This document shows, piece after piece, positions 19,416 to 31,949 of a stretch of DNA of 64,000 bases. Both the position numbers and the translations under genes were made by a program. The notes beneath the pieces are model-generated. The model ran no database searches. It worked only from the letters and a program-made list of their open reading frames with translations, and was not told the origin of the DNA. Numbering within the stretch: position 1 is the stretch's first letter; every line of letters starts with the position of its first letter. Source of the DNA: Aquabacterium sp. A7-Y (GTDB taxonomy: Bacteria > Pseudomonadota > Gammaproteobacteria > Burkholderiales > Burkholderiaceae_C); assembly GCF_026153205.1 (NCBI RefSeq), contig NZ_JAPFBW010000002.1:1-64000 (forward strand), written 5' to 3'.

Positions 19416-20768
19416 ATGACGGCAAGCCTCGTGGGCAGACAAGCTGTGGTGATCGGTGCCGGCATCAGCGGGCTGGCGGCCGCGCGTGCGCTGGCCGGGC
19501 ATTTCGAACAGGTCACGGTGCTCGAGCGCGACAGCCTGCCGGTGCAGGCGTGTGAGCGCGCAGGGACGCCGCAGGCGCGCCATGTGCATGCCTTGCTGGC
19601 CGGTGGGCTGAAGGCGCTGGCGGGGCTGTTCCCGGGCTTCGAGGATGACCTGGTGCGTGCGGGCGCGGTGCCCTTGCGCGCGGGCCTGGACATCCGCCTC
19701 GAACGCCCCGGTTTCGATCCCTTTCCTGTGCGCGACCTGGGCCTGCTCACCTACGCCGTCTCAAGGCCCGCGATCGAGTTCGCGGTGCGGCTGCGCACCA
19801 CCGAACAGGGCAAGGTGCAGCTTCAGCCGCAGTGCCGCGTCATCGGGATCGTGAGCAGCGCCGATGGTGCGGCGGCCGTCGGTGTGCGTTGGGAGGATGC
19901 CTACGGAGCCGCTCACATGCTGCCCACCGATCTGGTGATCGATGCCTCCGGACGCGCTGTGCCCACGCTCGCCTTTTTACAATCGACAGGCCGCGCCGCG
20001 CCGGGAGAGACCAGCATCGGCGTCGACATCGGCTATGCCTCGGCCACCTACGAGATTCCCGAACACGCGCCGTCCGACTGGAAAGGCGTGATGACCTTTC
20101 CAATCGCACCGCAGAGCAGCCGAGGCGCGCTGATGCTCCCGCTCGAAGGCCGTCGCTGGATGGTGAGTCTGGGCGGCCGCGGCGCCGACAAGCCGCCGAG
20201 CGACGACACGGGCTTTCTCGACTGTGTGCGACAACTGCGCACGCCGACGATCTACAACGCCATTCGTGATGCCAAGCGCATCGGCAACGTCGCGCGCTAT
20301 GCCTTCCCGCAAAGCGTGCGGCGGCACTTCGAGCACGTGCGAGCGTTTCCGCGCGGGCTGCTGCCCATCGGCGACGCGGTCTGCCGGTTCAACCCGGTCT
20401 ACGGACAGGGCATGAGCGTGGCAGCGCAAGAAGCCGTCGCGCTGCGCGATCTGCTGACCCGATTGGCGCGCCGAAGCGATCCGCTCGCCAAGCTGGCCCC
20501 AGCGTTTTTTGCGGAACTGCAGTCCCTGTTGGAAGCTCCCTGGGCCCTGGCGGCAATCCCTGACTTTGTCTTCCCCGAAACCATCGGCCGACGCCCGCCC
20601 GACCTGAAGCGCCATCTCAAGTTCGCCGCCGCGCTGATGCGCCTCGCAGCCCGCGAGCCCGCGGTCCACAAGCTGACGGTCGAGGTGCAGCACCTGCTCA
20701 AGCCGCGCAGTGTCTATCGCCGCCCCCTGCTGATGGCGCGCGTGCTGATGGAGATGATGAGGGATTGA
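19416..20768 (+). CDS. FAD-dependent monooxygenase/oxidoreductase of unknown substrate
   Basis: The 450-residue flavoprotein has the FAD-binding dinucleotide fold (VVIGAGISGLAAARALAG), a central DLVIDASGRAVP segment, and the GD motif GLLPIGDAVCRFNPVYGQGM that contacts FAD in the aromatic-hydroxylase/geranylgeranyl-reductase superfamily. The ATG at 19416 was chosen because GGAGGA (19402-19407) stands eight bases upstream. An in-frame ATG at 19380 has none. There is no signal peptide. No pathway genes adjoin it (ghrA upstream, holA convergent), so the substrate stays open. Confidence 0.85.
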   Translation: MTASLVGRQAVVIGAGISGLAAARALAGHFEQVTVLERDSLPVQACERAGTPQARHVHALLAGGLKALAGLFPGFEDDLVRAGAVPLRAGLDIRLERPGFDPFPVRDLGLLTYAVSRPAIEFAVRLRTTEQGKVQLQPQCRVIGIVSSADGAAAVGVRWEDAYGAAHMLPTDLVIDASGRAVPTLAFLQSTGRAAPGETSIGVDIGYASATYEIPEHAPSDWKGVMTFPIAPQSSRGALMLPLEGRRWMVSLGGRGADKPPSDDTGFLDCVRQLRTPTIYNAIRDAKRIGNVARYAFPQSVRRHFEHVRAFPRGLLPIGDAVCRFNPVYGQGMSVAAQEAVALRDLLTRLARRSDPLAKLAPAFFAELQSLLEAPWALAAIPDFVFPETIGRRPPDLKRHLKFAAALMRLAAREPAVHKLTVEVQHLLKPRSVYRRPLLMARVLMEMMRD

Positions 20769-20814
20769 GAACGCCCCGGCACCCCGTGTGCGCGGAGTTC
20801 CGGGCCTCGCGGAC

Positions 20815-21906
20815 TCAGGCCCGCAAAGCCAGCCAGCGCCCTTCGGCCTCGCGCGGGCTGACCGGGGCGGACACGGCCTCCACCACCATCAGCGCCAGCC
20901 GCCGCAGCGCGGCCCAGGGCTCGGCTGGCCAGTCGGGATGGCGCAGGCCCTTGACCAGGCCGTCGCAGACCTGGGCCGCGTCGAGCAGCGCATCGACGCT
21001 GCGGTCCGACAGGCGCGGCAGCACACGCTCGAACAGCTTTTCCTTGACGCCCCAGACACGCTGCTCACGCAGCGCCATCGGCAGCGGCCGGCCCGCCAGC
21101 AGGGCGTCCTTGACGCGCTTGAGCATGCGGATGTCCTCGGCCAGGGTCCAGTGCACCAGCACCGCGGCCTCGCCCTCCGCCTCCAGCCCGTCCAGCATGC
21201 GCAGCACCCGGCCCACCTGCCCGGCCAGCACCGCTTCGGAGAGCTTGAAGACGTCGTAGCGCGCCACGTTCAGCACTGCCACCTCGACCTGCTCGAAGCT
21301 CAGCTCGCCGGGCGGATAGAGCAGGCCCAGCTTCTGGATCTCCTGGTGGGCGGCCAGCAGGTTGCCCTCGACCCGGTCGGCGAAAAACGCCAGGGTCCGC
21401 TGGCCTTCCTCGCCCCCCAGCACACGCTGGTCCTGGAGCGCCAGGCGCTGGGCGATCCACTGCGGCAGCACCTTGCGGTCCACCGGGTCGATGCGCACGG
21501 TCACGCCGGCACCATCGAGCGCGGTGAACCAGCCGCTGGACTGCGTGGTCTTGTCCAGGCGTGGCAGCACGACGATGGTGACAAGGTCGTCGCCGAGGCG
21601 TTCGCAGTAGCGCTGCAAGGCCTCCGAGCCCTCCTTGCCGGGCTTGCCGCCGGGGATGCGAATCTCGATCAGGCGCTTGTCGGCGAACAGGCTCAGCGCC
21701 TGCGCGGCACCCAGCAGCTCGCCCCAGTCGAAATGCGCGCCGACCACCGTGTGCACGGTACGTTCGGTGTGGCCGGCGCGGCGGGCCGCGGCGCGGATCG
21801 CGTCGCAGGCTTCCTGCACCAGCAGGGCTTCGTCGCCCCACAAGGTGTAGAGCGGCCGCAGCTCCCGCTGCAAATGGGCGTTGAGCTGATCCAGGCGCAG
21901 CTGCAT
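20815..21906 (-). CDS. holA: DNA polymerase III subunit delta
   Basis: HolA is the clamp-loader subunit that opens the beta sliding clamp. The 363-residue product begins MQLRLDQLNAHLQRELRPLYTLWGDEALLVQEACDAIR in two recognisable blocks and continues with the AAA+-like domain and the C-terminal collar helices. Its ATG overlaps the lptE stop by one base (TGATG), the conserved leuS-lptE-holA order of gamma- and betaproteobacteria. Confidence 0.96.
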   Translation of the reverse strand: MQLRLDQLNAHLQRELRPLYTLWGDEALLVQEACDAIRAAARRAGHTERTVHTVVGAHFDWGELLGAAQALSLFADKRLIEIRIPGGKPGKEGSEALQRYCERLGDDLVTIVVLPRLDKTTQSSGWFTALDGAGVTVRIDPVDRKVLPQWIAQRLALQDQRVLGGEEGQRTLAFFADRVEGNLLAAHQEIQKLGLLYPPGELSFEQVEVAVLNVARYDVFKLSEAVLAGQVGRVLRMLDGLEAEGEAAVLVHWTLAEDIRMLKRVKDALLAGRPLPMALREQRVWGVKEKLFERVLPRLSDRSVDALLDAAQVCDGLVKGLRHPDWPAEPWAALRRLALMVVEAVSAPVSPREAEGRWLALRA

Positions 21907-22415
21907 CAGAGCTCCACCGCGGCCAGCCGCCGCAGCACCTGCATGGTGAGGTCGCGGCGCATCTCGCGCACCAGCTCGGTCTCCTCGCTTTCCTTGCCCA
22001 GCGCGGCGCTTTCGTTGTAGCTCAGCGGCTGGCTCAGCTCCAGCGTGGTGGCCGGGATCAGCTCGCGGTCGGCGGGGGTGCGCAGGCGAAAGCGCAGCCG
22101 TGCGCGCACCGTGATTTCGCGCACCTGGCCGGCGGCCGTGGGAGCGCTGACCGAGCGGCCGATGCTGTCGTCCAGCACGTCCAGCACCACCTCGGCGTCT
22201 TTCGCCGCCTCGACGATACGCAGGTCGGGCGCGGCGGCGAGCTGGCGCCGCAGCTCCTCGCCCAGCTCGGAGCGGGGCGCCGCGCCGAGCTGGAGGGTGC
22301 GGAAGGGGAAGGCCGGCACGCCGCGCAGCTTGAAGCCGCAGCCGGCCAGCGCCAGGGTGGCGGCTGCGGCTGCCGCGACAGCGAGGAGGTGGCGTCGAGT
22401 GATAGTGCGGCTCAT
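21906..22415 (-). CDS. lptE: LPS-assembly lipoprotein LptE
   Basis: LptE plugs the LptD barrel and delivers LPS to it. The 169-residue protein has a lipoprotein signal (RRHLLAVAAAAAATLALAGC) with lipobox LAGC, then GFKLRG, the family hallmark directly after the acylated cysteine. ATG 22415 lies 11 bp downstream of leuS, and the stop overlaps holA. The partner LptD is encoded at 2283-4574. Confidence 0.95.
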   Translation of the reverse strand: MSRTITRRHLLAVAAAAAATLALAGCGFKLRGVPAFPFRTLQLGAAPRSELGEELRRQLAAAPDLRIVEAAKDAEVVLDVLDDSIGRSVSAPTAAGQVREITVRARLRFRLRTPADRELIPATTLELSQPLSYNESAALGKESEETELVREMRRDLTMQVLRRLAAVEL

Positions 22416-22426
22416 CGTCGCTCGCC

Positions 22427-25676
<3,250 letters not shown>

Positions 25677-25677
<1 letters not shown>

Positions 25678-26342
25678 CAGGGCGCTCCGTCTGAAGGGGG
25701 CTGCGGCGCCAGGATCTCGCGCAGGTCGTGCGCGAAACCCTCCAGCTCGGCCTCGCAGGCGCCGACCAGCTTGCCGAAGACGTTGTAGGCCAGCACCGCG
25801 GGGATCGCGACCGCGAGGCCGGCGGCCGTCATGATGAGCGCCTCGCCCACCGGGCCGGACACCTTGTCGATCGCGATCTGGCCCTCGCCCGCGATCCCGG
25901 CCAGCGCGTGGTAGATGCCCCAGACGGTGCCGAACAAGCCGATGAAGGGCGCCGTGCTGCCGATCGAGGCCAGCAGCACCTGGCCCCATTGCAGCTGGCG
26001 CAACACGCCGTGCAGGGCGTCGCGCAGGCGCCGGGTCAGCTGGGAGTGGCGCTGCCCGCCGGCCTCCAGCGTGCCGGCCGGGGGCGCGTGCAGCGCGGCG
26101 GCCAGCAGCGGTGTGAGCACCGCCTCGCGGTCCTGCCCAGCCAGCCGTTCGCGCCCCTGCTCCAGCGAGGCGGCAGCCCAGAAGGCCGGGATCGCCTGCT
26201 CGATGTCGCGGCGCACTCGTCCCAGCAACCAGCCCTTCCAGAAGATCAGCACCCAGGCGGCGACCGACATCGCCAGCAGCAGCACCGCGACCACGCGGGT
26301 CACGGCGTCGCCCTGGCTCCAGAGGTGTTGCAAGCCGTCCAT
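25677..26342 (-). CDS. exbB: ExbB/TolQ-family proton channel subunit
   Basis: The 221-residue membrane protein has a first helix at about 17-37 (VVAVLLLAMSVAAWVLIFW), a cytoplasmic domain, and two further helices in the conserved GSTAPFIGLFGTVWGIYHAL and ALIMTAAGLAVAIPAVLAYN segments. With ExbD it forms the proton-driven motor that energises outer-membrane transport, for example TonB receptors such as the one at 37777-39813. It begins 22 bp after dapB and overlaps exbD. Confidence 0.9.
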
Positions 26343-26364
26343 CGTCTCGTGCGGGGCGGCCGCC

Positions 26365-27168
26365 TCAGGCCATGCCGAGCACGTCGCTCATGTCGAACAG
26401 GCCGCTGGCCTGCCCGGCCAGGAAGCGCACCGCACGCAGGCTGCCCTGGGCATAGGTGGCGCGGCCGGAGGACTTGTGCGTGATTTCGATGCGTTCTCCG
26501 GTGCCGGCGAACAGCACGGTGTGGTCGCCGATGATGTCGCCGCCACGTACGGTGGCGAAGCCGATGGTCGACGGGTCGCGCTCGCCGGTCACCCCTTCAC
26601 GGCCGTAGACGGCGCATTGCTTGAGGTCGCGGCCCAGGGCGCGCGCCACCACCTCACCCATCTGGAGGGCCGTGCCGCTGGGGGCGTCGACCTTGTGGCG
26701 GTGGTGGGCCTCGATGATCTCGATGTCGTAGCCCTCGCTCAGCGCGCGCGCGGCGGCGTCGAGCAGCTTGAGCACGACATTGACGCCGACGCTCATGTTG
26801 GGCGCCATCACGATCGCGATGTCGCGTGAGATCTCGGCAATCTGCGCCTTCTGTGCATCGCTGAAGCCGGTGGTGCCGATGACCGCCTTCACGCCCAGCT
26901 CGCGGCACACCTGCAGGTGTGCCAAGGTGCCCTCGGGACGCGTGAAATCGATCAGGTAGCCGGCGTCCTGCAACCCGACGCGCAGGTCGGCGGTGATGGC
27001 GACGCCGCAGGACTGGCCGAGGAAGGCGCCGGCCTCCTGGCCGATCGCCGGGCTGCCCGGCTGGTCGAGCGCCCCGGCGAGGCTGCAGTCGTCGGCGTTG
27101 AGCACCGCTTCGATCAGGGTGCGGCCCATGCGGCCGGAGCTTCCGGCAATGGTGATGCGATGGTTCAT
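26365..27168 (-). CDS. dapB: 4-hydroxy-tetrahydrodipicolinate reductase
   Basis: DapB catalyses the second step of the diaminopimelate/lysine branch, supplying peptidoglycan cross-links. The 267-residue enzyme has the N-terminal cofactor fold [18 protein letters not shown], the E(L)[16 protein letters not shown] substrate segment and [14 protein letters not shown] near the end. The length is typical. It lies between bamE and exbB on the minus strand, a common betaproteobacterial arrangement. Confidence 0.97.
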   Translation of the reverse strand: MNHRITIAGSSGRMGRTLIEAVLNADDCSLAGALDQPGSPAIGQEAGAFLGQSCGVAITADLRVGLQDAGYLIDFTRPEGTLAHLQVCRELGVKAVIGTTGFSDAQKAQIAEISRDIAIVMAPNMSVGVNVVLKLLDAAARALSEGYDIEIIEAHHRHKVDAPSGTALQMGEVVARALGRDLKQCAVYGREGVTGERDPSTIGFATVRGGDIIGDHTVLFAGTGERIEITHKSSGRATYAQGSLRAVRFLAGQASGLFDMSDVLGMA

Positions 27169-27241
27169 CGGCAGGCGGCTTCAGTGAACGGCAAAAAAGG
27201 AAGGGAACAGGACAGCGGTGCGCCAACGCGGCGCGCCGTCG

Positions 27242-27787
27242 TCAGGGTTCCAGGGGCGGATAGGTGCGGGCCGGCGGCGGGGTCTCGGCCTGCTCGCCCG
27301 TCTGGCGTTTGGGTGCCGGCAGGGCCTGCAACTGCTCCTGGCTGAGTTCGAGCGGCGCGGTCTTGCCGCTCTTTTTCTTGAAGGTGTCGATCGAGGCGAC
27401 GAAGGCGGTCTCGCTCGGCAGCTCCTGCTCGGACTCGAGGCGGTTGAGCTGTTCGCCGTCGAAGTGAGCGGTGACACGGCGCAGCTGGGGCTCGGCGCCC
27501 TGGCGGCGAATCGTGAAGATGTAGTCCCAGCGGTTGGCGTGGAAGACGTCGGTCAGCAGCGGCGAGCCGAGGATGTCGCGCACCTGCGCCCGGCTCATGC
27601 CCGGCTTCACCGCGGCTGCCATCTCGCGGGTCACGACATTGCCCTGCACGACCTCGATGCGGTAGGGCGTCACGAGGCCCAGCACGCTGTCGCTGGACTT
27701 CATCGAGCTGCAGGCGCTCAGGGTGGCGAGCAGGGCCGCGGCGGCAAGCAGGCCGGCGAAGCGGCCTCGAGGGATGATGAAAGGCAT
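27242..27787 (-). CDS. bamE: BamE outer-membrane assembly lipoprotein
   Basis: BamE (SmpA) is a small accessory lipoprotein of the BAM beta-barrel assembly machine. The signal peptide ends in lipobox LSAC, and the mature domain shows YRIEVVQGNVVTREM, VKPGMSRAQVRDILGSPLL and FHANRWDYIFT, the family core. The protein is 181 residues. The Pro/Lys-rich tail after about residue 130 is longer than in E. coli BamE, as is frequent in Burkholderiales. ATG 27787 begins the signal peptide. It is divergent from fur. Confidence 0.94.
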   Translation of the reverse strand: MPFIIPRGRFAGLLAAAALLATLSACSSMKSSDSVLGLVTPYRIEVVQGNVVTREMAAAVKPGMSRAQVRDILGSPLLTDVFHANRWDYIFTIRRQGAEPQLRRVTAHFDGEQLNRLESEQELPSETAFVASIDTFKKKSGKTAPLELSQEQLQALPAPKRQTGEQAETPPPARTYPPLEP

Positions 27788-27830
27788 AGGGGTATGGGGG
27801 CCGGCGCGGGTGCGCCGCACTCAACCTCGA

Positions 27831-27848
27831 TATGATTCGATGATTCTA
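27831..27848. promoter_or_regulatory. Back-to-back candidate -10 boxes between bamE and fur
   Basis: On the plus strand TATGAT (27831-27836) fits a -10 box for fur. On the minus strand TAGAAT (27848-27843) fits one for bamE. They sit seven bases apart in a 110-bp divergent spacer, so polymerase would compete. No strong -35 boxes are seen, and no clean Fur-box repeat is visible. Confidence 0.4.
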
Positions 27849-27897
27849 CCGGCAGGGCTCGCCACGCCAGCCCGTGCCGGCGCCCCGGAGCCGCCTC

Positions 27898-28332
27898 ATG
27901 ACCAACGTTGATGAATTGAAAAGCAGCGGCCTGAAGGCCACCCTGCCCCGCCTGAAGATCCTCGAGGTCTTCCAGGGCGGTCGGCAGCGGCACATGACTG
28001 CTGAAGATGTGTACAAGGCGCTGCTCGCCGAAGGCTCGGACATCGGCCTCGCCACGGTCTACCGGGTGCTGATGCAGTTCGAGCAGGCCGGCCTGCTCTC
28101 CCGCAACCATTTCGAGGCAGGCAAGGCAGTCTTCGAGCTCAATGAGGGTAAACACCACGACCACCTGGTCTGCGTGGTGTGCGGGCGGGTCGAGGAGTTC
28201 TACGACGCCGAGATCGAAAAGCGCCAGCAGGAAATCGCCAAGGAGCGCGGCTACGAACTGCAGGACCATTCGCTGGCCCTGTATGTGGTCTGCGGCCGCG
28301 AGGGATGCAAGGGCCACTCCGGCGAGCGCTGA
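27898..28332 (+). CDS. fur: Ferric uptake regulator Fur
   Basis: Fur represses iron-uptake genes when loaded with Fe(II). The 144-residue protein has the N-terminal winged helix ([40 protein letters not shown]) and the metal-binding dimerisation domain with [23 protein letters not shown] and several His. ATG 27898 is favoured over the upstream GTG 27874, which adds eight unrelated residues. The bamE-fur divergence followed by convergent hprK is a common Burkholderiales layout. Confidence 0.97.
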   Translation: MTNVDELKSSGLKATLPRLKILEVFQGGRQRHMTAEDVYKALLAEGSDIGLATVYRVLMQFEQAGLLSRNHFEAGKAVFELNEGKHHDHLVCVVCGRVEEFYDAEIEKRQQEIAKERGYELQDHSLALYVVCGREGCKGHSGER

Positions 28333-28404
28333 ACCGGTTCCGGACCGGACACGCCCAGACCGGCGGCGCGACCCAAAACGTGACCACCGAGCCGGGCTGT
28401 TTGG

Positions 28405-29355
28405 TTATTCGCCCCGCAGCATCGCCTGCTGGTGGCGCTCGATGAATTCCTTGTAGGTGTCGATGCCACGCAGCTGCAGGATGCTGTTGCGCACGGCGGC
28501 TTCGACCAGCACGGCCAGGTTGCGGCCGGCGTCCACCGCGATCACCACCTTGCGCACCGGCACGCCGAGGATGTCCTCGTAGAGCGGCTCGTAGGGCAGG
28601 CGCTCGAAGTCGCGCTCCATCGTCTCCTTGCGCACCAGGTGCACGATGAGCTTGAGGCGCATCTTCCGCCGCACCGCTGTCTCGCCGAAGATGGCCTTGA
28701 TGTCCAGCAGGCCGATGCCGCGCACCTCGAGCAGGTTCAGCAGCAGCTCGGGGCAGCGCCCTTCGATCGCGCTTTGCGAAACGCGGTAGAGGTCGACCGC
28801 GTCGTCGGCCACCAGGCCGTTGCCGCGCGAGATCAGTTCCAGGCCCAGTTCGCTCTTGCCCAGGCCCGATTCGCCGGTCAGCAGCACGCCCAGGCCCAGG
28901 ATGTCCATGAACACGCCGTGGCGCGTGGTGCGCTCGGCAAAGTGCAGCGACAGGTAGCTGCGCAGCACGTCGATGACGAAGCCGGCCGATTCCTCGGTGA
29001 CGAACAACGGGATCTCGGCGCGTTCACACATCGCCACCAATTGGTCGGGCGGGGTCTGGCCGTCGGCCACCACCAGCACCGGCGGCTCCAGCGTGACGAT
29101 GCGCGAGATGCGCCGCGCCTGGTCCTCGGGGTTGGCGATGGACAGGTACTCGACCTCGCGGCGGCCGACGATCTGGACCCGGTAGGGGTGGATGTAGTTG
29201 AGGTAGCCAACCAGGTCGGCGGCCGACTGTGCGTCGCGCACCGCCACTTCATCGAAGCGGCGTTCCGGATGCGCGTGGCCGGCGATCCAGTGCCACTTCA
29301 GTGCGGCACGTTGGGCTTCGAACAGCGCCTCGGCGCTGATGACGGTAGGTTTCAA
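28405..29355 (-). CDS. hprK: HPr kinase/phosphorylase
   Basis: HprK phosphorylates and dephosphorylates the PTS protein HPr on a serine. In betaproteobacteria it belongs to a regulatory PTS rather than a sugar-uptake route. The 316-residue protein has an N-terminal sensory domain, His146 in [10 protein letters not shown], the P-loop GESGLGKS at 161-168 and the HprK signature near [16 protein letters not shown]. It is preceded by ptsN with a 36-bp gap. The C-terminus extends beyond the conserved core to MLRGE. Confidence 0.95.
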   Translation of the reverse strand: MKPTVISAEALFEAQRAALKWHWIAGHAHPERRFDEVAVRDAQSAADLVGYLNYIHPYRVQIVGRREVEYLSIANPEDQARRISRIVTLEPPVLVVADGQTPPDQLVAMCERAEIPLFVTEESAGFVIDVLRSYLSLHFAERTTRHGVFMDILGLGVLLTGESGLGKSELGLELISRGNGLVADDAVDLYRVSQSAIEGRCPELLLNLLEVRGIGLLDIKAIFGETAVRRKMRLKLIVHLVRKETMERDFERLPYEPLYEDILGVPVRKVVIAVDAGRNLAVLVEAAVRNSILQLRGIDTYKEFIERHQQAMLRGE

Positions 29356-29391
29356 GCGGCGCGGGCGGGTGGGTTTGGATTCAGGGGGCGC

Positions 29392-29862
29392 TCAGGCGAC
29401 CGATTTCAACGGTTCCCAGCTCGAGATCAATTCGTGCACCTTGGCCGCGTCCGGTTCGGACTTGAGCCGTTCGCGCAAGTCGCGGTCCGACAGCAGTTCG
29501 GCGATCTCGGACAGGATCTCGAGGTGCCGCTGGGTCGCCGCCTCGGGCACCAGCAGAAAGATCAACAGCATCACCGGCTGGTCGTCCGGCGCGTCGAAGG
29601 GGATGGCCTGCTGCACGCGCAAGACCGCCGCCTGGGGGTTTTTCAGCCCCTTGATACGACCGTGCGGAATGGCGACGCCATGACCCAGGCCGGTCGAGCC
29701 GAGGCGTTCCCGCGCGAACAGGTTGTCCGTCACGGTGGCCCGCGCGATGGCGTGCTGGTTCTCGAACAGCAAGCCGGCTTGCTCAAAGGCCCGCTTTTTG
29801 CTTGTTGCGTCCACGTTCACCAAAACGTTGGTGGCGGGAAGGATGGCGGCGAGACGGTTCAT
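29392..29862 (-). CDS. ptsN: Nitrogen-type PTS enzyme IIA (EIIA-Ntr)
   Basis: PtsN accepts phosphate from NPr/HPr and regulates potassium transport, nitrogen and envelope functions rather than moving sugar. The 156-residue protein keeps the phospho-acceptor His67 in LGHGVAIPHGR and the family core LLIFLLVPEAATQRHLEIL. It lies between hpf and hprK on one strand, the usual regulatory-PTS cluster. Confidence 0.95.
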   Translation of the reverse strand: MNRLAAILPATNVLVNVDATSKKRAFEQAGLLFENQHAIARATVTDNLFARERLGSTGLGHGVAIPHGRIKGLKNPQAAVLRVQQAIPFDAPDDQPVMLLIFLLVPEAATQRHLEILSEIAELLSDRDLRERLKSEPDAAKVHELISSWEPLKSVA

Positions 29863-29931
29863 CGGGGGCGCGGCGCGGACCTTCAGCCTGTAGCGGCCTG
29901 GGACTGCGCGGGTGCGGTGACAAAGCGTTGC

Positions 29932-29937
29932 ATTATA
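29932..29937 (-). promoter_or_regulatory. Perfect -10 box upstream of ptsN
   Basis: TATAAT on the minus strand lies about 70 bases before the ptsN ATG in the only AT-rich patch of the hpf-ptsN spacer. A matching -35 is not evident. It would give ptsN-hprK an independent promoter downstream of the hpf terminator. Confidence 0.5.
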
Positions 29938-29998
29938 AAAAGTGGATGGCGGCTCGCTCGGGGTAGAGGGGCCGTTCCGGCTCGGGTCCGATTGTGCT

Positions 29999-30023
29999 CC
30001 CCTTGTTGCGACGCAGCAAGGGG
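29999..30023. repeat. Eleven-pair hairpin in the hpf-ptsN spacer
   Basis: CCCCTTGTTGC and GCAGCAAGGGG pair fully, counting one G-T position, around a three-base loop. It lies between the hpf terminator and the ptsN promoter. There is no T-run, so it may be an RNA-stability element or a protein site. Confidence 0.5.
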
Positions 30024-30051
30024 ACGGCCCGCCCGGGGTGTCAAAATGAAA

Positions 30052-30067
30052 GCGGCCCGCAGGCCGC
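30052..30067 (-). terminator. Terminator of hpf
   Basis: Read on the minus strand, GCGGCCTGCGGGCCGC forms a six-pair GC stem followed by CTTTCATTTT. It lies about 30 bases beyond the hpf stop. The same 16 bases form the core of the rsmA terminator at 6738-6753. Confidence 0.65.
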
Positions 30068-30095
30068 CCGGTATCTCCAAAATGGCTCCTCCAGC

Positions 30096-30449
30096 TTACG
30101 CCAAGCTGTCGCCCACGGCGCCATTCATCCTTTTCGGAGAGTCATGGTGGTGGTCCTGAAGCCGTCCCTTGTGCTTCACGACTTGGCGATCCAGCTTGTC
30201 CATCAATTCATCGATCGCGGCATAGAGGTCTTCGTGTGATGTTTCGCAGAAAATGTCCTTGCCCTTGAGATGGAGGTTGACTTCGGCCTTCTGCCGACGC
30301 TCCTTCTCCTTCAGCTTCTCGACGCGCAATAGCACGTCGATGCCCATCACTTGGTCGAAGTGCCGGGTGACCCGGTCCAGCTTTGTGAGTACGTACTCTC
30401 GCAGCGGGGGTGTCACTTCAAGGTGGTGGCCGCTGATCGTCAGATTCAT
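30096..30449 (-). CDS. hpf: Ribosome hibernation promoting factor (short HPF)
   Basis: HPF binds the 30S decoding region and drives 100S dimer formation in stationary phase. The 117-residue protein ([35 protein letters not shown]-type core, [17 protein letters not shown]) is the short form. A very strong ribosome site, AAAGGAGG, stands six bases before ATG 30449. It heads the hpf-ptsN-hprK cluster. rpoN, which normally precedes hpf in this group, is not here. Confidence 0.95.
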   Translation of the reverse strand: MNLTISGHHLEVTPPLREYVLTKLDRVTRHFDQVMGIDVLLRVEKLKEKERRQKAEVNLHLKGKDIFCETSHEDLYAAIDELMDKLDRQVVKHKGRLQDHHHDSPKRMNGAVGDSLA

Positions 30450-30670
30450 AAGTCCTCCTTTCCGAAGGGGTTGGGGATGCTCTTATGAGGCAGGAAAGCG
30501 ACGCGTCGTGAACCCAGTGTGCCGCCGCCAGGCCTGTGTGACAAGACAGTGGCGGGAATACCCGAAAAGGGTTTGGGCCTGATCAACAGGGCAGCAGTTT
30601 TTTGTCATCATCCCGTGTTGCCTGTAAGGCCTGACGGGGTGCTGCCGGGCGCCGCGGTGACGGATGCGTT
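30450..30670. other. Spacer between the MFS gene and hpf
   Basis: These 221 bases have no supported gene. They must hold the hpf promoter on the minus strand and the end of the Mla/MFS operon transcript. I see no clean sigma70 or sigma54 boxes. Confidence 0.4.
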
Positions 30671-31942
30671 TCAGATGTTTTCCGCCGGTGCGGAGCTCGC
30701 ACGAGCCGGCGGCGCCGTGTGGAGGTGCAGCCGTCCCACCAGCCAGACGGTGCAGAGGGAGACCGCCACCCCGACCCACCCGGTGGCATTGAACCCGGCG
30801 AGGCTGCCGTCCGCGGTGCGGCCAATCAGCAGGCCGCCAATCCAGGCAGCCACCCCCATCGCGCCCGACTGCAGCGCGGCGTTCAGGCTCATGAAGGCGC
30901 CGCGCACCGCGGGTTGGGCCGCCGAGGTGATGATCGCCATCCCCGGCACCATGCGCCCCGAGACGAAGATGAAAAAGATCGTCGTGACCGTCAGCACGGC
31001 CCACAGGGGCGAGGCCGGGAGGTGGGTCACCAGGAGCATCGGCACCATGGCCGCGAGCGCGATGAGACGGAAGGTGCGGACCTTGCCGAAGCGGTCAGCC
31101 AGGATGCCCCACAGCCGTGCGGTGAACAGGGTCGCGAAACCGCCGGCCAGGTACATCAGAGGCACCTGCGAGGCGGTGAGCCCGACATTCGCCGTCAGAT
31201 AGATGGTGAGGTAGGGAATGATGGCGAAGCCGGCCGACAGCATCAGCGCCGACAGTGCAAAGGCGCGCCAGTGGTTGGGGTCACGCACCACTTGCCGGAG
31301 GCCCGCGAGCGCCGATGGGCGTCCCGCCGTGTGCAGGTGGGCGTCGAAGCGCGGCAGCACCGCCGCGGCCGCCGCCGCGATGGCGGCCGACATCAGCGCG
31401 ATGGCCAGGAAGGGCGCCTGCCAGCCCAGCCGGTCGGCGAGCCAGAGCGAGAACGGCACGCCGATCACGGTCGACACCGAGAACGAGGCCATCATGACGC
31501 CCGTGGCGCGGCCGCGCCGCTCGAAGGGGACTGCGTCGGCCACCATGGTCTGCACCAGGGCGGACAGCACGCCGCCGAACAGGCCCGCGACGATGCGCGC
31601 GGCCAACAGCGCCAGGTAGCCCGGCGCCAGGCCGCAGCCCAGGGTCGCGACGGCGAAGCCGGCATACAGACCCAGCAGCAGCCGCTTGCGCTCGAAGCGG
31701 TCGATGAAGAGCGTGGCGAGCAAGCCGGAGGCACCCGCCGCCAGCGTATAGGCCGACACCAGCATGCCGAACTGTGCCTCGCTGATGCCCAGCAGCCGCG
31801 TGAACTGCGGTCCCAGCGGCATCATGATCATGAAGTCGAGGATGTGCGTGAACTGCACCCCCGCCAGCGAGAGCAGCAGCCAGCGCTCGCGGTTGGGCGT
31901 CAGGCCGGGGGCATCGGCCGGCACCGGGCTCGCGTTTTTCAC
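30671..31942 (-). CDS. MFS transporter (drug/sugar-proton antiporter type)
   Basis: This is a 12-helix major-facilitator protein of about 423 residues. The first helix reads LLLSLAGVQFTHILDFMIMM. The loop 2-3 motif DRFERKRLLLGLY and the later ADRFGKVRTFRL repeat mark the two halves. Related proteins are annotated as arabinose/drug effluxers, and the substrate cannot be set from sequence. No ATG precedes the first helix. GTG 31942, eight bases beyond the lipoprotein stop, is the best start but has a poor ribosome site, so translation may be coupled to the Mla-type operon. Confidence 0.85.
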   Translation of the reverse strand: MKNASPVPADAPGLTPNRERWLLLSLAGVQFTHILDFMIMMPLGPQFTRLLGISEAQFGMLVSAYTLAAGASGLLATLFIDRFERKRLLLGLYAGFAVATLGCGLAPGYLALLAARIVAGLFGGVLSALVQTMVADAVPFERRGRATGVMMASFSVSTVIGVPFSLWLADRLGWQAPFLAIALMSAAIAAAAAAVLPRFDAHLHTAGRPSALAGLRQVVRDPNHWRAFALSALMLSAGFAIIPYLTIYLTANVGLTASQVPLMYLAGGFATLFTARLWGILADRFGKVRTFRLIALAAMVPMLLVTHLPASPLWAVLTVTTIFFIFVSGRMVPGMAIITSAAQPAVRGAFMSLNAALQSGAMGVAAWIGGLLIGRTADGSLAGFNATGWVGVAVSLCTVWLVGRLHLHTAPPARASSAPAENI

Positions 31943-31949
31943 CGCCGCG

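Noticed and set aside
27788-27897. Fur box in the bamE/fur spacer
   Set aside because: The AT-rich patch GATATGATTCGATGATTC has some resemblance but does not align to the 19-bp consensus dyad well enough. It is explained by two -10 boxes.
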